A stretch of DNA of 64,000 bases, taken from NCBI GenBank assembly GCA_936432065.2, contig OW386293.2, forward strand, positions 66,605,965 through 66,669,964, given 5' to 3'. Both the position numbers and the translations under genes were made by a program. Below are positions 11,162 to 21,794 of this stretch, one piece after another; the first letter of the stretch is position 1; each line of letters starts with the position of its first letter. The notes under the pieces are model-generated. The model had not been told where the DNA came from, did no database searches, and was given only the letters and a program-made list of their open reading frames with translations. The DNA comes from Rutpela maculata. Its lineage: Eukaryota > Arthropoda > Insecta > Coleoptera > Cerambycidae.

Positions 11162-14038
11162 TTTTTTTTTTGTTAAAAGCCTGTGGCTCTGACCCTCACA
11201 GAGGGGAGCTGGTAGTACCTGCAGCCACTCCCCACACCCGTGTAGTAAGTGACTACTGGGTCCGGGAATCGTGCGGAGTTCGAAGAGCAGATCTCGATAT
11301 TTTGTCCGTTTTTCCTCCTCCTTCAAGACAATGTTGTTCTCCGCGGGAGCCGAGAACTCCACGATGAACATTGTCTTGAGTTGATGGTCGAGGAGCACTA
11401 CGTCAGATTTGTTGGCTTGTATTTGCCTGACGGTGGGAAAAGAGTAGTTCCAATAAATTAGACACTTCTCATTTCCCACAACGGACTCAATATCACCCGG
11501 AGCGTCAGGCAGCACTGGTGTTTCGTCTATCCCATACGAGTGCCTTAAATGGTAATAAAGCACTCGTAATGCTCCGTCGTGCCTTTGGATATAGGCCGAG
11601 ACTGCATATGTCGGGCAAGCCGACAGCAAGTGCATAAGAGTTTCTGGCGCCCTGCGGCAGGCCCTGCAGCTGACATCAGGGACCTCTACACCCATGACAC
11701 GACTACGATAGACGAGGGTGTTAAATACACCATCCTGGAAAGCCATTATGAATCCCTCGGTCTCAGACTTCAGCCCGGTTGACCTTAAGAAGGCAAAGGT
11801 CAGCCTTTCAGATAAGCCAAGGTTTTCTATATTTTTATAGAAAATTCCATGCATTGGCTTATCCGTGTGCAGCTGCAGAAAGTTGTTGTGTTCTGCAGCT
11901 CTAATTTGGGCTTTTCGCCGAGCAAGTTCCAACTCGGTGACAGAGTCGCGATTTACCCGCTCGACGTCGAAGGAGAGACCAAGTTCATCGGCTGCTCTCT
12001 GTGCTGCCTTAAACAGAAAGGCTCCTACCCCTGCACTTTCATGGTCTCGGACCATGTAGAGGAGGGGATCCGAACTCCTGATGACCTTACAGGCTCCATC
12101 CAGAACCATCCTATTATGTAGACTCTCCAAACTCAAGAGTCCACGGCCTCCCCGATGTCGTGGGAGGTATAGCCGTGGAACAGACGATTTAGGATGCAAA
12201 CTCCTATTGAGATGCATCTTCTTGCGGGTTCCTACGTCGAGTTGACGCAACTCTTCTTCAGTCCATTTCACTACTCCAAAGGAGTAGAGAAGGATCGGAA
12301 CGGCAAGCATGTTGGTAGCAGACACCTTGTTCTTCCCCGACAGCTCTGAAGACCAGATCTGTCGGAGTCGTTGCTGATACTTTCGGTTGTTCTCCGCGGG
12401 AGCCGAGAACTCCACGACGAACATTGTCTTGAGTTGATGGTCGAGGAGCACTACGTCAGGCTTGTTGGCTTGTATTTGCCTGACGGTGGGAAAAGAGTAG
12501 TTCCAATAAATTAGACACTTCTCATTTCCCACAACGGACTCAATATCCCCCGGAGCGTCAGGCAGCACTGGTGTTTCGTCTATCCCATACGAGTGCCTTA
12601 AATGGTAATAAAGCACTCGTAATGCTCCGTCGTGCCTTTGGATATAGGCCGAGACTGCATATGTCGGGCAAGCCGACAGCAAGTGCATAAGAGTGTCTGG
12701 CGCCCTGCGGCAGGCCCTGCAGCTGACATCAGGGACCTCTACACCCATGACACGACTACGATAGACGAGGGTGTTAAATACACCATCCTGGAAAGCCATT
12801 ATGAATCCCTCGGTCTCAGACTTCAACCCGGCTGACCTTAAGAAGGCAAAGGTCAGCCTTTCAGATAAGCCAAGGTTTTCTATATTTTTATAGAAAACTC
12901 CATGCATTGGCTTATCCGTGTGCAGCTGCAGAAAGTTGTTGTGTTCTGCAGCTCTAATTTGGGCTTTTCGCCGAGCAGGTTCCAACTCGGTGACAGAGTC
13001 GCGATTTACCCGCTCGACGTCGAAGGAGAGACCGAGTTCATCGGCTGCTCTCTGTGCTGCCTTAAACAGAAAGGCTCCTACCCCTGCATTTTCATGGTCT
13101 CGGACCATGTAGAGGAGGGGATCCGAACTCCTGATGACCTTACAGGCTCCATCCAGAACCATCCTATTATGTAGACTCTCCAAACTCAAGAGTCCACGGC
13201 CTCCCCGATTTCGTGGGAGGTATAGCCGTGGAACAGACGATTTAGGATGCAAACTCCTATTGAGATGCATGTTCTTGCGGGTTCCTACGTCGAGTTGACG
13301 CAACTCTTCTTGAGTCCATTTCACTACTCCAAAGGAGTAGAGAAGGATTGGAACGGCAAGCATGTTGGTAGCAGACACCATGTTCTTCCCCGACAGCTCT
13401 GAAGACCAGATCTGTCGGAGTCGGTGCTGATACTTGCCGCGGAGAGCGTTTTTCACTACACTCACTTCTTGGGTGGAGCGTTGCTCGACACCCAAGTAAG
13501 TGTACGACTCTCTGGCATCTAGATGATGTAAGATGCTTCCGTCCACGAGCTGCGCGTCCTCTCCGTAGTTCCCGCATCGTCCTCTCTTGAGATGGACCAG
13601 TGCACATTTGTCTAACCCGAACTCCATACCGACAGCCTGCGTGTACTTCTGTACCACCCTAAGGGACTGGTGTAGGTCCCTCTCCCCGGAGGCATAAAGT
13701 TTAAGGTCATCCATATAAAACAGATGGGTGATCTTATGCCTCCTATCGCCAGGGGTACCGCAGTTGTATCCACGGGTTTTCCGGAGCGAAACGGATAATG
13801 GCAGTAGCGAGATGCAAAATAGAAGGGGGCTGAGGGAGTCTCCCTGAAATACTCCCCTTCTGAATGTTACCGACTCCGTCTGGACTCTATCATTACCCGA
13901 TGTAATGGTAAAGCGAGTCCTCCAGAGTGGCATCAGTTCTTCGATGCATCTCACTACGGGACCAGATACCGCAAGACATCGGAGCAAGTGTACAATAAGC
14001 TCGTGCGATGTCATGTCAAATGCCTTGCGGTAGTCGAT
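11057..14038 (-). pseudogene. LINE copy A ORF, C-terminal part with duplicated segment
   Basis: In frame with the preceding segment: IDYRKAFDMTSHELIV directly follows the nonsense codon. RT catalytic box LFYMDDLKLYASGER (about 95 residues on), then a thumb-like region, then a CCHC finger (CRACRRAPDTLMHLLSAC, spacing C-x2-C-x8-H-x4-C), then a restriction-like endonuclease (PDVVLLDHQLKTMF, then VEFSAPAENN, later KRTKYRDL). The block from KYQ(H/Q)RLRQIW to SAPAENN is present twice in tandem, so the finger is duplicated and the endonuclease motif appears twice. After FELRT the frame runs through a deleted 3' UTR and into copy C, stopping at 11057. That tail (about 60 residues) is not a native C-terminus. 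The length of 985 codons from the first ATG (14014) reflects the duplication, not the family norm. Confidence 0.72.
11334..13432 (-). repeat. Tandem in-frame duplication inside LINE copy A, period 1,053 bp
   Basis: TTGTTCTCCGCGGGAGCCGA begins at 11334 and again at 12387, a period of exactly 1,053 bp (351 codons), so the reading frame is kept. The units span roughly 11334-12386 and 12387-13432. By eye they differ at roughly 1% of positions (for example TTTCTGGCGCC in the first, TGTCTGGCGCC in the second). The junction carries a few filler bases (TTCGG on the + strand) next to the shared word TGCTGATACTT, which fits illegitimate recombination at a short homology. The small differences argue against a simple assembly duplicate but do not exclude collapsed alleles. 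Confidence 0.85.
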
Positions 14039-14992
14039 CTAGGCCGTGGAGGGGTTACGGTTATACTGCATGGAGTCCTGCATGGCACACCTGTCAATCA
14101 GCAGGTTCTCCTTGCAGCCAGCGACACCTCTCTTTGACCCTCGCTGCTCATATATCCGCTCGTAAACCGGTTCAACTGCGTGGAGCACTCGCATGTATAA
14201 GATGCGCGTAAACACCTTGTAACATGCGTTTAAACAGGTTATCGGCCGGTAGTTCTTTGGGTTAGACAAATCTCCGTTCTTCGGGATCAGCACTGTCCGC
14301 CCCTCGACAACCCAAGAAGGAATTTGCTGCTCCCCATTTAGCCATAAATTGAAAATCCTGGCTAAATGGTGGTGGGTACTGGATAATTTTTTCCACCAAA
14401 AGTTATTGATCCCGTCGGGACCTGGAGCAGCAAAGTTCTTAGAGCCCTCAAGAGCTCTTCGAACCTCTTCTGGGGTTATCGGTTGGCACACCTGTTGTGG
14501 TTGCTGAAACCTTTGACAAAAGGTTTCAAAGTGTGCCAGGGTTGGAGAGTCTTTGTTGAGTGGAAGCTTCTGTTCGTACAACGTTTTCCAGAAGTTCTCC
14601 ACCTGATCTGCAGTCGGCGGATTTTCAGCAACACTCTGAGGTGGTTCGAAAAGGCGCGAGGACTTTTTGCGGAAAAGTTGATTTTCCGCTAGCCCCCTCG
14701 CCCGCCTCACTAGTGACTTCTTACAAGACACTAGCATCCGTATCCTGTCGAGGCAGTGCTGTTTGGTGGTTTGCAGCACTGCCCCATTGAGTGTGTGATA
14801 AACGCGTCTTAAGTTGCCAGCTACTCGCCGCATTTTAGGCGTGAAAGGCCTATTGGCCGCCATATAGTCCATCACACATTGGATACGGGATGCGTGTTGC
14901 CTCGCCGACCGGATCTTGGCTTCCATATTGTGTATGCGCCGTCTCACTCTCTCTTGTGGAGAAGCACTGTTCCGCCTCTCCACCTGAGACAA
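14039..14992 (-). pseudogene. LINE copy A ORF, N-terminal part (RT fingers)
   Basis: An open frame of 317 codons ending at a TAG (14039-14041). A basic region (ERVRRRIHNMEAKIRSARQ, about residues 14-32) is followed by RT blocks: APGPDGINNFWWKK (about 185-200), a PKNGDLSNPKNYRPITC block (about 238-255), and GVAGCKENLLIDRC (about 290-303). The frame continues without shift past the TAG into the next segment. In copy B the same position is a Trp codon (TGG), so TAG is probably a single nonsense mutation. Ancestrally this was one ORF with the next entry. The frame also stays open a little upstream of 14992, so the start codon is uncertain. Not active as it stands unless the stop is read through. 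Confidence 0.75.
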
Positions 14993-15004
14993 GCGTTGAG
15001 CGTT

Positions 15005-15026
15005 GATTATTATTATTATTATTTTT
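15005..15026. repeat. (TTA)n tract at junction of LINE copies A and B
   Basis: Five or six TTA/ATT triplets lead into a T-run, placed exactly between the 5' end of copy A and the 3' end of copy B. It is either the TAA-type 3' tail of copy B or remaining target repeats. Confidence 0.85.
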
Positions 15027-15127
15027 TTTCCGGTTTCCCGTTGCCGGACAGGGCTTCCGTGGCCTCCGACACCACACGGTAGCCACGCCGGCTAATTCAT
15101 TACAGCCACTCTCCACGACCTGTGGAG

Positions 15128-15835
15128 TTAGTGACTGTAAACACCTGAATCATGTGCCCTAAGCAGACGAAGGGACTCCAAGATAACCGCCTTCTGCATC
15201 TGACCTGCCAACCATTCTGCCGAATTCTGACAGGCCGGTATGATCTTTAATTCTGAGAGCAGCGAAGGCTTCATACCTCCGAGTACGCCGATTATTAGGA
15301 CGACCATCTTGACCGAGTAGTCTGGGTACAGCACTTGGAGCTCATACCGGAGATCACGATATTTGGTCCGACTATGTCAGGCTTGTTGGCTCGAATTAGC
15401 CTGACGGTCGGGAACGAGTAGTTCCAATAAATTCGGCACCTCTCGTTCTCGACAACGGACTCAATATCTCCGGGGATGTAAGGCAGCACTGGTGTTTGGT
15501 CTACCCCATACGAGTGCCGTAGATGGTAGTATAGCACTCGTAAAGCCGCGTTATGGCGGTGGATGTAGGCCGAAATCGCGTATATCGGACATGCTGAAAG
15601 CAAATGCATCAGCGATTCCGGCGCCTGACGGCAGGTCCTGCAGTTGATATCAGGGATCAGGGACCTCTACACCCATTACGCGGCTTCGGTAGACCAAGGT
15701 GTTTATTACATTATCCTGACAGGCCACAATGAATCCCTCGGTCTCCGACTTAAGCCCAGCTGACCTTAAAAAGGCGAATGTCAGCCTAGTCGATAAACCC
15801 AGTGTTTCTATGTTCTTATAGTACACACCGTGCAT
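15128..15835 (-). pseudogene. LINE copy B CCHC finger and restriction-like endonuclease remnants
   Basis: Pieces in more than one frame: MHGVYYKNIETLGLSTRLTF (15650-15835), a CCHC finger near 15600-15650, MHLLSACPIYAISAYIHRHN onward (to about 15295), and a tail ending VLLIIGVLGG-type then ESLRLLRAHDSGV (15128-15334). A deletion near 15365 removes most of the DHQ...EFSAPAE core that is present in copies A and C. The tail shows what copy A has lost at its C-terminus. Non-functional. Confidence 0.6.
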
Positions 15836-16101
15836 GGTTTTATCGACATGCTGCCTGAACAGATTCTCCTGTTAGACAGCTTTTATTTGGGCTTTCAGAC
15901 GATTTGGCTGAAGCTCGGTGACTGACTCTGGATCAGCACCGCGCCGGCCACCTCGTCTGACGTCGAATACGAGACCAAGTTCAGCTGCGGCTCTTTTTGC
16001 TGCCTTGAACAATCCTGCGCCCACCCCTGCGATTTCGTGATCTCTCACTAATAGCAGGAGCGGATCTGAGCTCCTGAGGATGTTACATGCCATACTCAGC
16101 G

Positions 16102-16995
16102 CTACTCTGCCGTGCATACACTCCAGACCCAAGAGTCCTCGCCCCCCCCCCGATGACGTGGGAAGTAAACACGAGGAACGGACGATCTAGGATGAATACT
16201 CCTATGGATGTTCATCATCTTGCGGGTATCTCTGTCTACTTGGCGCAGCTCATCTACAGTCCATTTTACTACCCCAAAGGAGTAGAGCAGAACAGGAACG
16301 GCAAGCATGTTAGTGGCAGACGCCTTATTCTTCCCCGAAAGTTCGGAGGACCAAATCTTTCGGAGTAGGCGTCTGTACTTGCCGCGGAGAGACTCCTTTA
16401 TTTGTTGCACATCCTGGATGTGATGTTGTTGCACACCCAGGTATGTGTAGGTCTCCCCGGCATTCAGATGTCTCAGGATACTTCCGTCTGCGAGCTGCGC
16501 ATCTTCAGAGAATTCCCCGCATCGCCCTCTCTTGAGGTGGACGACCGCGCACTTGTCCAACCCGAACTCCATACCAATGGCCCGCGTGTACTCCTCGATT
16601 TTGAAGTTCACGCTCACCGGAGGCATACAGTTTGAGGTCATCCATATAGAACAGATGGGTGACCTTATGCCTCCGGTTTCTGGGCGGGCCACAGTGGTAC
16701 CCGCGGGTTTGGCGGAGTTCAACAGCAGCAGTAAGATGCAAAAGAGGAGGGGACTCAGACAATCTCCCTGGAATACTCCTCTTCTGAATGCTACCTGTTC
16801 TGTCGTAACCCGCTGTGCACCTGATGTTATGGTGAAGCGGGTCCTCCAGAGTGGCAGCAGTTGTTCTATGCATCTCACTAGTGGCTCTGCTACCGCAAGA
16901 CATTTGAGCAAATGTAACAATAGTTCATGCGATGTTGTGTCAAATGCCTTACGATAGTCAATCCAGGCCATCGATAGATTCCGCTTGTATTGCAC
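16102..16995 (-). pseudogene. LINE copy B RT palm/thumb, frameshifted
   Basis: Begins within the YKRNLSMAWIDYRKAFD motif (Trp retained where copy A has a stop). The block VAFRRGVFQGDCLSPLLF is in frame. The catalytic FYMDDLKLYASGE box lies in a different frame (about 16630-16680), so there is a frameshift on each side of it. After it, GMEFGLDKCAVVHLKRGRCG and SSELSGKNKASATNMLAVP return to the first frame. It ends in a C-run at about 16141-16150, where another shift occurs. Non-functional. Confidence 0.7.
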
Positions 16996-17018
16996 AGAAT
17001 CCTGTGTAATACAGCGGT

Positions 17019-17924
17019 CTACCAGCGGCTGTCTTTACAACCTGCCATGCCCTTCTTGGCGCCACGCTGCTCGTATATCTGCTGGAAGACCGGATCAACC
17101 TGCCGTAGTGTCCGAGCGTACAGGATACGTGTAAATATCTTGTAGCCGGAGTTCAGACAGGTGATTGGCCTATAATTCCTTGGGTCGGACAGATCACCCT
17201 TTTTGGGAATAAACACGGTACGTCCCTCGACAAACCAGCCCGGGATTGGCTGCCCCTCATTCGACCACGTATTGAAAACTCGGGCCAGACGACGGTGAGT
17301 GGAAGGACATTTTTTCCACCACCAGTTGTTTATGCCGTCTGGACCCGGGGCAGCGAAGTTCTTGGTGCCAACAAGAGCTTGCTGGACTTCCTCCGGACTG
17401 ATTGCTGCGCACACTTCTTCTGGCCCTTCAAAGGTTCTGTGGCAGACAGCGTCGAAGTGTGCTATTGCTGGAGTGTTGCTATTGAACGGACGTGTCATTT
17501 CGTAGATTCCTTTCCAGAAGTTTTCGACATCGGCTACAGTTGGTGGATTATCGACAACACACTGTGGCTCCTGAAATAGGCGGCAAGGATTCGTACGGAA
17601 CAAAGCATTTTGCTCCATACTTCGTACCCGCCTATTTAGCTTTTTCTTGATAGCCATAAGCGCTCGAATCCTATCTAAACAGTGCTGCTTAATAGTGAGC
17701 ATCACTGTCAGATTTAGAGTGTGGTGTTGGCGTCTGAGTCCGGCTGCTGTTCGCCGGACTTTAGGCGTAAATGCCTTGCCAGTGGTTACGTATTCCACCA
17801 CACTCTGGATTCGAGAAGCGGGTTGTCTGGCCAACTGTATTTTGCCTTCGATCTTTTGTACACGCCGCTTAGCCTTTTCGATACCGCTCGAGGCATTGTT
17901 TGTCCTCTCGCGGGGAACGAGTTG
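17019..17924 (-). pseudogene. LINE copy B RT, N-terminal part
   Basis: The frame homologous to copy A 14039-14992: a basic KAKRRVQKIEGKIQLARQ region, then RT motifs APGPDGINNWWWKK, FIPKKGDLSDPRNYRPITC and GAKKGMAGCKD. It ends at a TAG (17019-17021) after a frameshift near 17030. The following sense sequence (LVDRCITQDSVQYKRN) is in another frame. About 60% of residues look shared with copy A, so A and B are distinct subfamilies rather than recent duplicates. Confidence 0.7.
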
Positions 17925-18540
17925 ATCTGCCAGATGTCGGCGTCTTCTGGCAATTCCTCATCGATGACAGCGTCCATCCGCGCCAGGCCTTGTGGCTTTA
18001 GGGTAGCCCTGATGTTAAGGCTAACCCTCGTCCTTAAGTCAACATCGGCGTATCTTCCAGGATGTTCCCCAACAGCTATTTGCCGCGGTGGAAATGCGGC
18101 TGGCACTTCTTCCTGCTGCCGGGGTGCCCTTACGTAGCCTGTTCTGCGCAGGAAGGATACTTGATCTCTGAGCTGTTGCTCAGAGAAGGCGCGATGCTCT
18201 GGATGCATGTCGCACCAGATTTCGTGCAATCGCGCCATGTATCCCCTGCGCGCAGGTTCGTTGCTCTCATAGCAAGTCAGCAAGTCATCTCGAAGTTCCC
18301 TCGTCCACTTAAAGCGTCCTTGTACATTGCGTGCGTCGTCAACATTGAGACCATCCGGTATGGCCCCTCCAACTTGTCTCTGACCCCCATCCGAATGGGG
18401 TCTATTGTGAGGGGCCCTTTCTCTGTTGGTTGGAATCAGAGACCTGGGTCTCAAGATGGTTAGCCCTGAGACCCACGTCCGACATCTGTCAGGCAGAGTT
18501 TCTTCTGCCTGTCCAGGTACACCGCGTGGAGGCTGCCGGT
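17925..18540 (-). pseudogene. LINE copy B N-terminal domain (helical, Myb-like)
   Basis: An open minus-strand frame of about 200 codons entered from the flanking microsatellite, so its start cannot be set. The core is FKWTRELRDDLLTCYESNEP followed by RGYMARLHEIWCDMHPEH and LRDQVSFLRRTGYV. This Trp-spaced helical pattern occurs at the N-terminus of R4/Dong-type proteins and is presumed to bind DNA. A Pro/Gln-rich linker follows. At about 17925-17935 the homologous frame (LVPRERTNNASS and onward) lies in another register, so a 1- or 2-nt indel separates this piece from the RT piece. Confidence 0.65.
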
Positions 18541-18555
18541 CCGCTTTCCGTACTA

Positions 18556-18862
18556 TTATTATTATTATTATTATCATTATTATCATTATTATCATTATTA
18601 TCATTATTATCATTATTATCATTATTATCATTATTATCATTATTATCATTATTATCATTATTATCATTATTATCATTATTATCATTATTATCATTATTAT
18701 CATTATTATCATTATTATCATTATTATCATTATTATCATTATTATCATTATTATCATTATTATCATTATTATCATTATTATCATTATTATCATTATTATC
18801 ATTATTATCATTATTATCATTATTATCATTATTATCATTATTACCATTATTATTATTATTAT
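18556..18862. repeat. (ATTATTATC)n microsatellite, period 9
   Basis: About 300 bp of the nonamer ATTATTATC, starting and ending with plain ATT triplets. It sits directly at the 5' end of LINE copy B. The long Leu/Ser, Ile and Met/Ile frames on both strands are repeat artefacts. Confidence 0.95.
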
Positions 18863-18887
18863 TGGTAGTGAAGTGTGAACATTGAAT

Positions 18888-19040
18888 AAAAAGATGGAGA
18901 ATAAAATATTGGCAACGAAGTTGATGTACTGGAGACGATGTTGTAAAAAGACACTACTAAATCATGAAAGAAATGAAAGAATAAGAGAAATAATGCAAGT
19001 TGACACATCATTAATAGATAAAATTGAAAGGAAATAACTA
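18888..19040 (+). pseudogene. RTE-like LINE ORF2 fragment, left part
   Basis: The plus-strand frame reads ILATKLMYWRRCCKKTLLNH, then RIREIMQVDTSLIDKIERK, the conserved stretch before the C-terminal W-x-GH-x-RRM motif of RTE/BovB-like LINE proteins. A TAA follows where the family usually has Gln. The frame resumes after the MITE at 19041-19254 and again beyond the BEL insertion at 25233. So three separated pieces (18888-19040, 19255-19294, 25233-25420) are one original LINE 3' end. Confidence 0.75.
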
Positions 19041-19254
19041 CTAATCAACCATCCTGGGATGGCAAGTAGCCGCGCAGAGAAAGAAGAAATATCGTCACTG
19101 TTGGACAGAAACAAACAAGTTTCTTAAGCTAGCTAACTAGCTAGCTAGCTTAAGAACCTTAAGAAGCTTAAAAAGCTTGTTTGTCTCTGTCTAACAGTGA
19201 CGATATTTCTTATCTCTCTGCGCGGCTACTTGCCATCTTAGGATGGTTGACCAG
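19041..19254. mobile_element. Palindromic MITE, 214 bp, TA duplication
   Basis: The arms pair almost completely. CAACCATCC...GGCAAGTAGCCGCGCAGAGA on the left is mirrored on the right, down to a central region built of CTAGCTAG and AAGCTTAAG-type words (about 19125-19175). TA flanks both sides (19039-19040, 19255-19256). It interrupts the LINE frame between the IERK and GHMRRM motifs. Non-coding, Tc1/mariner-type target duplication. Confidence 0.82.
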
Positions 19255-19294
19255 TACTATGATATGGACACATGAGGAGAATGGACCAGGATGG
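19255..19294 (+). pseudogene. RTE-like LINE ORF2 fragment, middle part
   Basis: A forty-base piece whose frame reads YGHMRRMDQD, the usual motif directly after the piece at 18888-19040. It ends at GATGG, the target duplicated by the BEL element. Confidence 0.7.
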
Positions 19295-19449
19295 TGTCTA
19301 AATTGTAATTGCAGGTTATTTGGAAGCATAGTAAATAGATAAATTGTATTAATTAAAATTGTAACTTCGATTTTATTGTGGACTATTTTTTTTGATTTTT
19401 TATTATATATTATTGTCATAGATACAGTTTTTAAACATTTGCATTAACA
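19295..19449 (-). repeat. BEL 3' LTR
   Basis: 155 bp, TGTTAATGCA...TTTAGACA on the sense (minus) strand. It differs from the other LTR by three substitutions. GATGG lies immediately outside. Confidence 0.92.
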
Positions 19450-19463
19450 TAGCTCCCGCCTTT
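19450..19463 (-). promoter_or_regulatory. BEL polypurine tract
   Basis: On the sense strand AAAGGCGGGAG(CTA) abuts the 3' LTR. A purine run in this place primes plus-strand DNA synthesis, and G-rich tracts like this are usual in BEL/Pao elements. Confidence 0.75.
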
Positions 19464-19550
19464 GAAGCAGTGCTTCAAAGTATAACAATACTAATTATAT
19501 TGAATAACATAACATGAAAACATTAGCATTAAGTATATAACAAAACATTT

Positions 19551-21794
19551 CTATTGAAGATGTTCTTGAAGTGGAATGGGACACAAATGTCTGGTAGATC
19601 GCTTAATTAGACCTCTGGTAGTATTGATCGTGGCTACCCGGCAGATTCCATCTTTGCCTGGACACAAATCTTGAATTCGACCCAGCATCCATTTATATGG
19701 CGGTAACTTATTATCACTGATTAGTACTAAAGTACCAGCTTGCAGCTTAGTAGGACCGTCTTTCCATTTATATTGATGATGGAGTTGGGCAACGTACTCT
19801 TTTGCCCATCTGGACCAAAATTGTTGCATGAGTTGTTGTACATACTGGAGACGTGATAATCTGACCGTTGCAATATTTTGTAAATCGGGATCTGGTAATG
19901 TTGTTAAAGCTTGTCCAATCAGGAAATGAGATGGAGTAATAGGAGATAGATCATTAGGATAGGATGAAATTGAAAATAAAGATCTTGAATTAAGAATACC
20001 CTCAATTTGGGTAATTAGAGTAGAAAACTCTTCATATGTAAGTGTTGCATTTAACAGGATGCGTTTCAAATGATATTTGGTACTTTTTACAGCAGATTCC
20101 CATAATCCACCGAAATTGGGAATATATGGAGGAATAAAATGCCAGGAAATATTATTCCGTGATGTCTGATCAACAATATTGTTTTGATTGTTGAACAAAA
20201 ATTCTCCTAATGCATTCAATTCATTATGAGCTCCTAGAAATGTAGTCCCATTGTCAGAGTAAATATGACTGGGCGTACCTCTCCTAGAAATAAATCGTCG
20301 CAAACAGGCTAAAAATGTCTCAGTACTCAAATCAGTAACCAATTCTAGGTGTATGGCCTTCGTACAAAAACATACAAATACGCAAATGTAGCATTTTGTG
20401 ATTTTTGCTCCCCTGCCCTTCCGATCTTTTATGAAAAATGCACCAGTGTAATCTATAAGTGAAACCTCAAATGGAAAAGATTGTTTAAGTCTACGTTCTG
20501 GTAAATTTCCCATAGGTGCAATAGCTGGAGTCGGTTTGAATTTGAAACAAATAATGCAGTTTTTTACAGTAGTTTTAGCCAAATTTCTGCCACTTATAGG
20601 CCAATATTTTTGACGAATAGTAGCCAATAGTAATTGAGACCCTGCGTGAAGCAATCTTTTATGCTCATATTTGAAAATAAGTTTCGTCAAATTATGCTTA
20701 GACGATAATAACAAAGGATGTTTAACATTAGAGCTAAAAGATGATAATTCGAGACGTCCGCCAACACGTAGTAATCCATCATTATCGACAAATGGAGCTA
20801 AGGACGATAATCTATGTTTTTTGTCTAGCGACGACGCCTTCTTTAATGTGGATATTTCTACGGAAAAACATTCTTTTTGAGAAATTTTTATTAATCGCAA
20901 CCATGAATATTCTAATTCATGAACAGATAATGGACCAAAGTTTCGTTTATCTAATTTTAATTTAGAATTGTGAATAAATCGTAAACAATAGCACGTTACA
21001 CGTTTTAGTTTTTCTGCACTTGAAAAACGATTGAACAAATTAAAACTGGTTTTTTCGGTAACAACAGAAAATATTTTAGCTTCTCTCTTAAATTCAGGTA
21101 TGTCATTTTGATCAATAAATTCAGACGTTTTTGGCCACTCACATTGGTGAACATTTAAAAATTCCGGACCAGACCACCATATGGTAGATAACATCAATTT
21201 ATTAGGTAGTACCCCACGAGAGGCTATGTCAGCTGGATTATGTTTGGTATTAACATAATGCCAGCCATCCTTGTTGGTAATACTTTGAATTTTAGATACT
21301 CTGTTGCCAACAAACGTTTGGAGTAAATTTGGTTGTGTTTTAATCCAACAAAGAGTAACTTGTGAGTCCGACCAGAAATACTGCAGTACCAGTACTGAAA
21401 TTGATAGTGAGGTAATGACATGTTTCATTAATTGAGCACCTAATAGAGCAGCGCAGAGCTCTAAACGTGGAATAGAAACAGATTTGAATGGTGCTACTTT
21501 TGTTTTCGCACACAAGAGATGTACCTGTATTTTACCAAAATTGTCTTGACTGCGTAAGTAAATAGAAGTTGCATATGCATTCTGAGATGCATCGCAAAAA
21601 CAACGGATGTCTAATAGACGACAGTTCTTACCAATGGCATGTCGTGGAATTGTTAAATTATTTAACTCACTCAGCTGTGATCTAAAATGAAACCATTTTA
21701 TTCGCCATTCTTCCGGAACGTATTCATCCCAATTCAATTTTAAAGACCATAGTTTTTGGATAATAATTTTAGATAAAATTGTGCATGGGCACAA
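19551..21794 (-). pseudogene. BEL pol, C-terminal part: RNase H and integrase
   Basis: A frame of about 747 codons; the N-terminal Met is not a real start, because the reading continues from the RT frame across a 22-bp insertion. It opens with SKIIIQKLWSLKLNWDE, the usual BEL link after RT. RNase H carries CFCDAS (Asp about 68), PRLELCAA (Glu about 112), WSDSQ (Asp about 143) and NPADIASRG (Asp about 189). Integrase has an HHCC finger (HKRLLHAG ... CIICFKF) and a catalytic core with IDYTGAFF, YSDNGTTF and GGLWESAVK supplying D, D and E. A basic C-terminal domain with the WxxxGR(I/V) type motif follows. The domains look intact, but there is no in-frame route from RT, so I call it a pseudogene. 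Confidence 0.88.

Larger units (their letters stand above)
11162..15004 (-). mobile_element. R4/Dong-like non-LTR retrotransposon copy A
   Basis: A LINE on the minus strand. Its 5' end (near 15004) abuts a (TTA)n tract. Its 3' end, on the + strand, is a T-run at about 11162-11173 next to truncated copy C. It encodes RT (YMDD), a CCHC finger and a truncated C-terminal endonuclease. Compared with copy B it lacks the N-terminal DNA-binding-like region, so it is 5'-truncated or starts differently. It also carries an internal 1,053-bp duplication, one nonsense codon, and a deletion that removes roughly the last 70 codons and part of the 3' UTR. The clade call rests on the GCKE-N-LLID, IDYRKAFD and (K)PDxVLLD...EFSAPAE motifs and on the TAA-repeat context known for Dong. 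Confidence 0.75.
15023..18555 (-). mobile_element. R4/Dong-like non-LTR retrotransposon copy B, nearly full length
   Basis: The most complete LINE copy here (about 3.5 kb, minus strand). It runs from an N-terminal DNA-binding-like domain (18.3 kb) through RT (16.3-17.6 kb), a CCHC finger (15.6 kb) and the endonuclease (15.3-15.5 kb) to a 3' end at a (TTA)n tract. Its 5' end abuts a long (ATTATTATC)n microsatellite. Multiple frameshifts and stops break the ORF near 17.93, 17.03, 16.6 and 15.65 kb. Dong of Bombyx is known to insert in TAA repeats, and both boundaries fit that. Individual pieces are listed separately. Confidence 0.78.

Noticed and set aside
11057..14038. A genuine 985-residue host gene
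   Set aside because: RT, CCHC and endonuclease motifs, tandem duplication and homology to copies B and C show that it is a LINE ORF.
18426..18885. Long ORFs of Ile, Leu-Ser or Met-Ile repeats on both strands
   Set aside because: They are translations of the (ATTATTATC)n microsatellite, not proteins.
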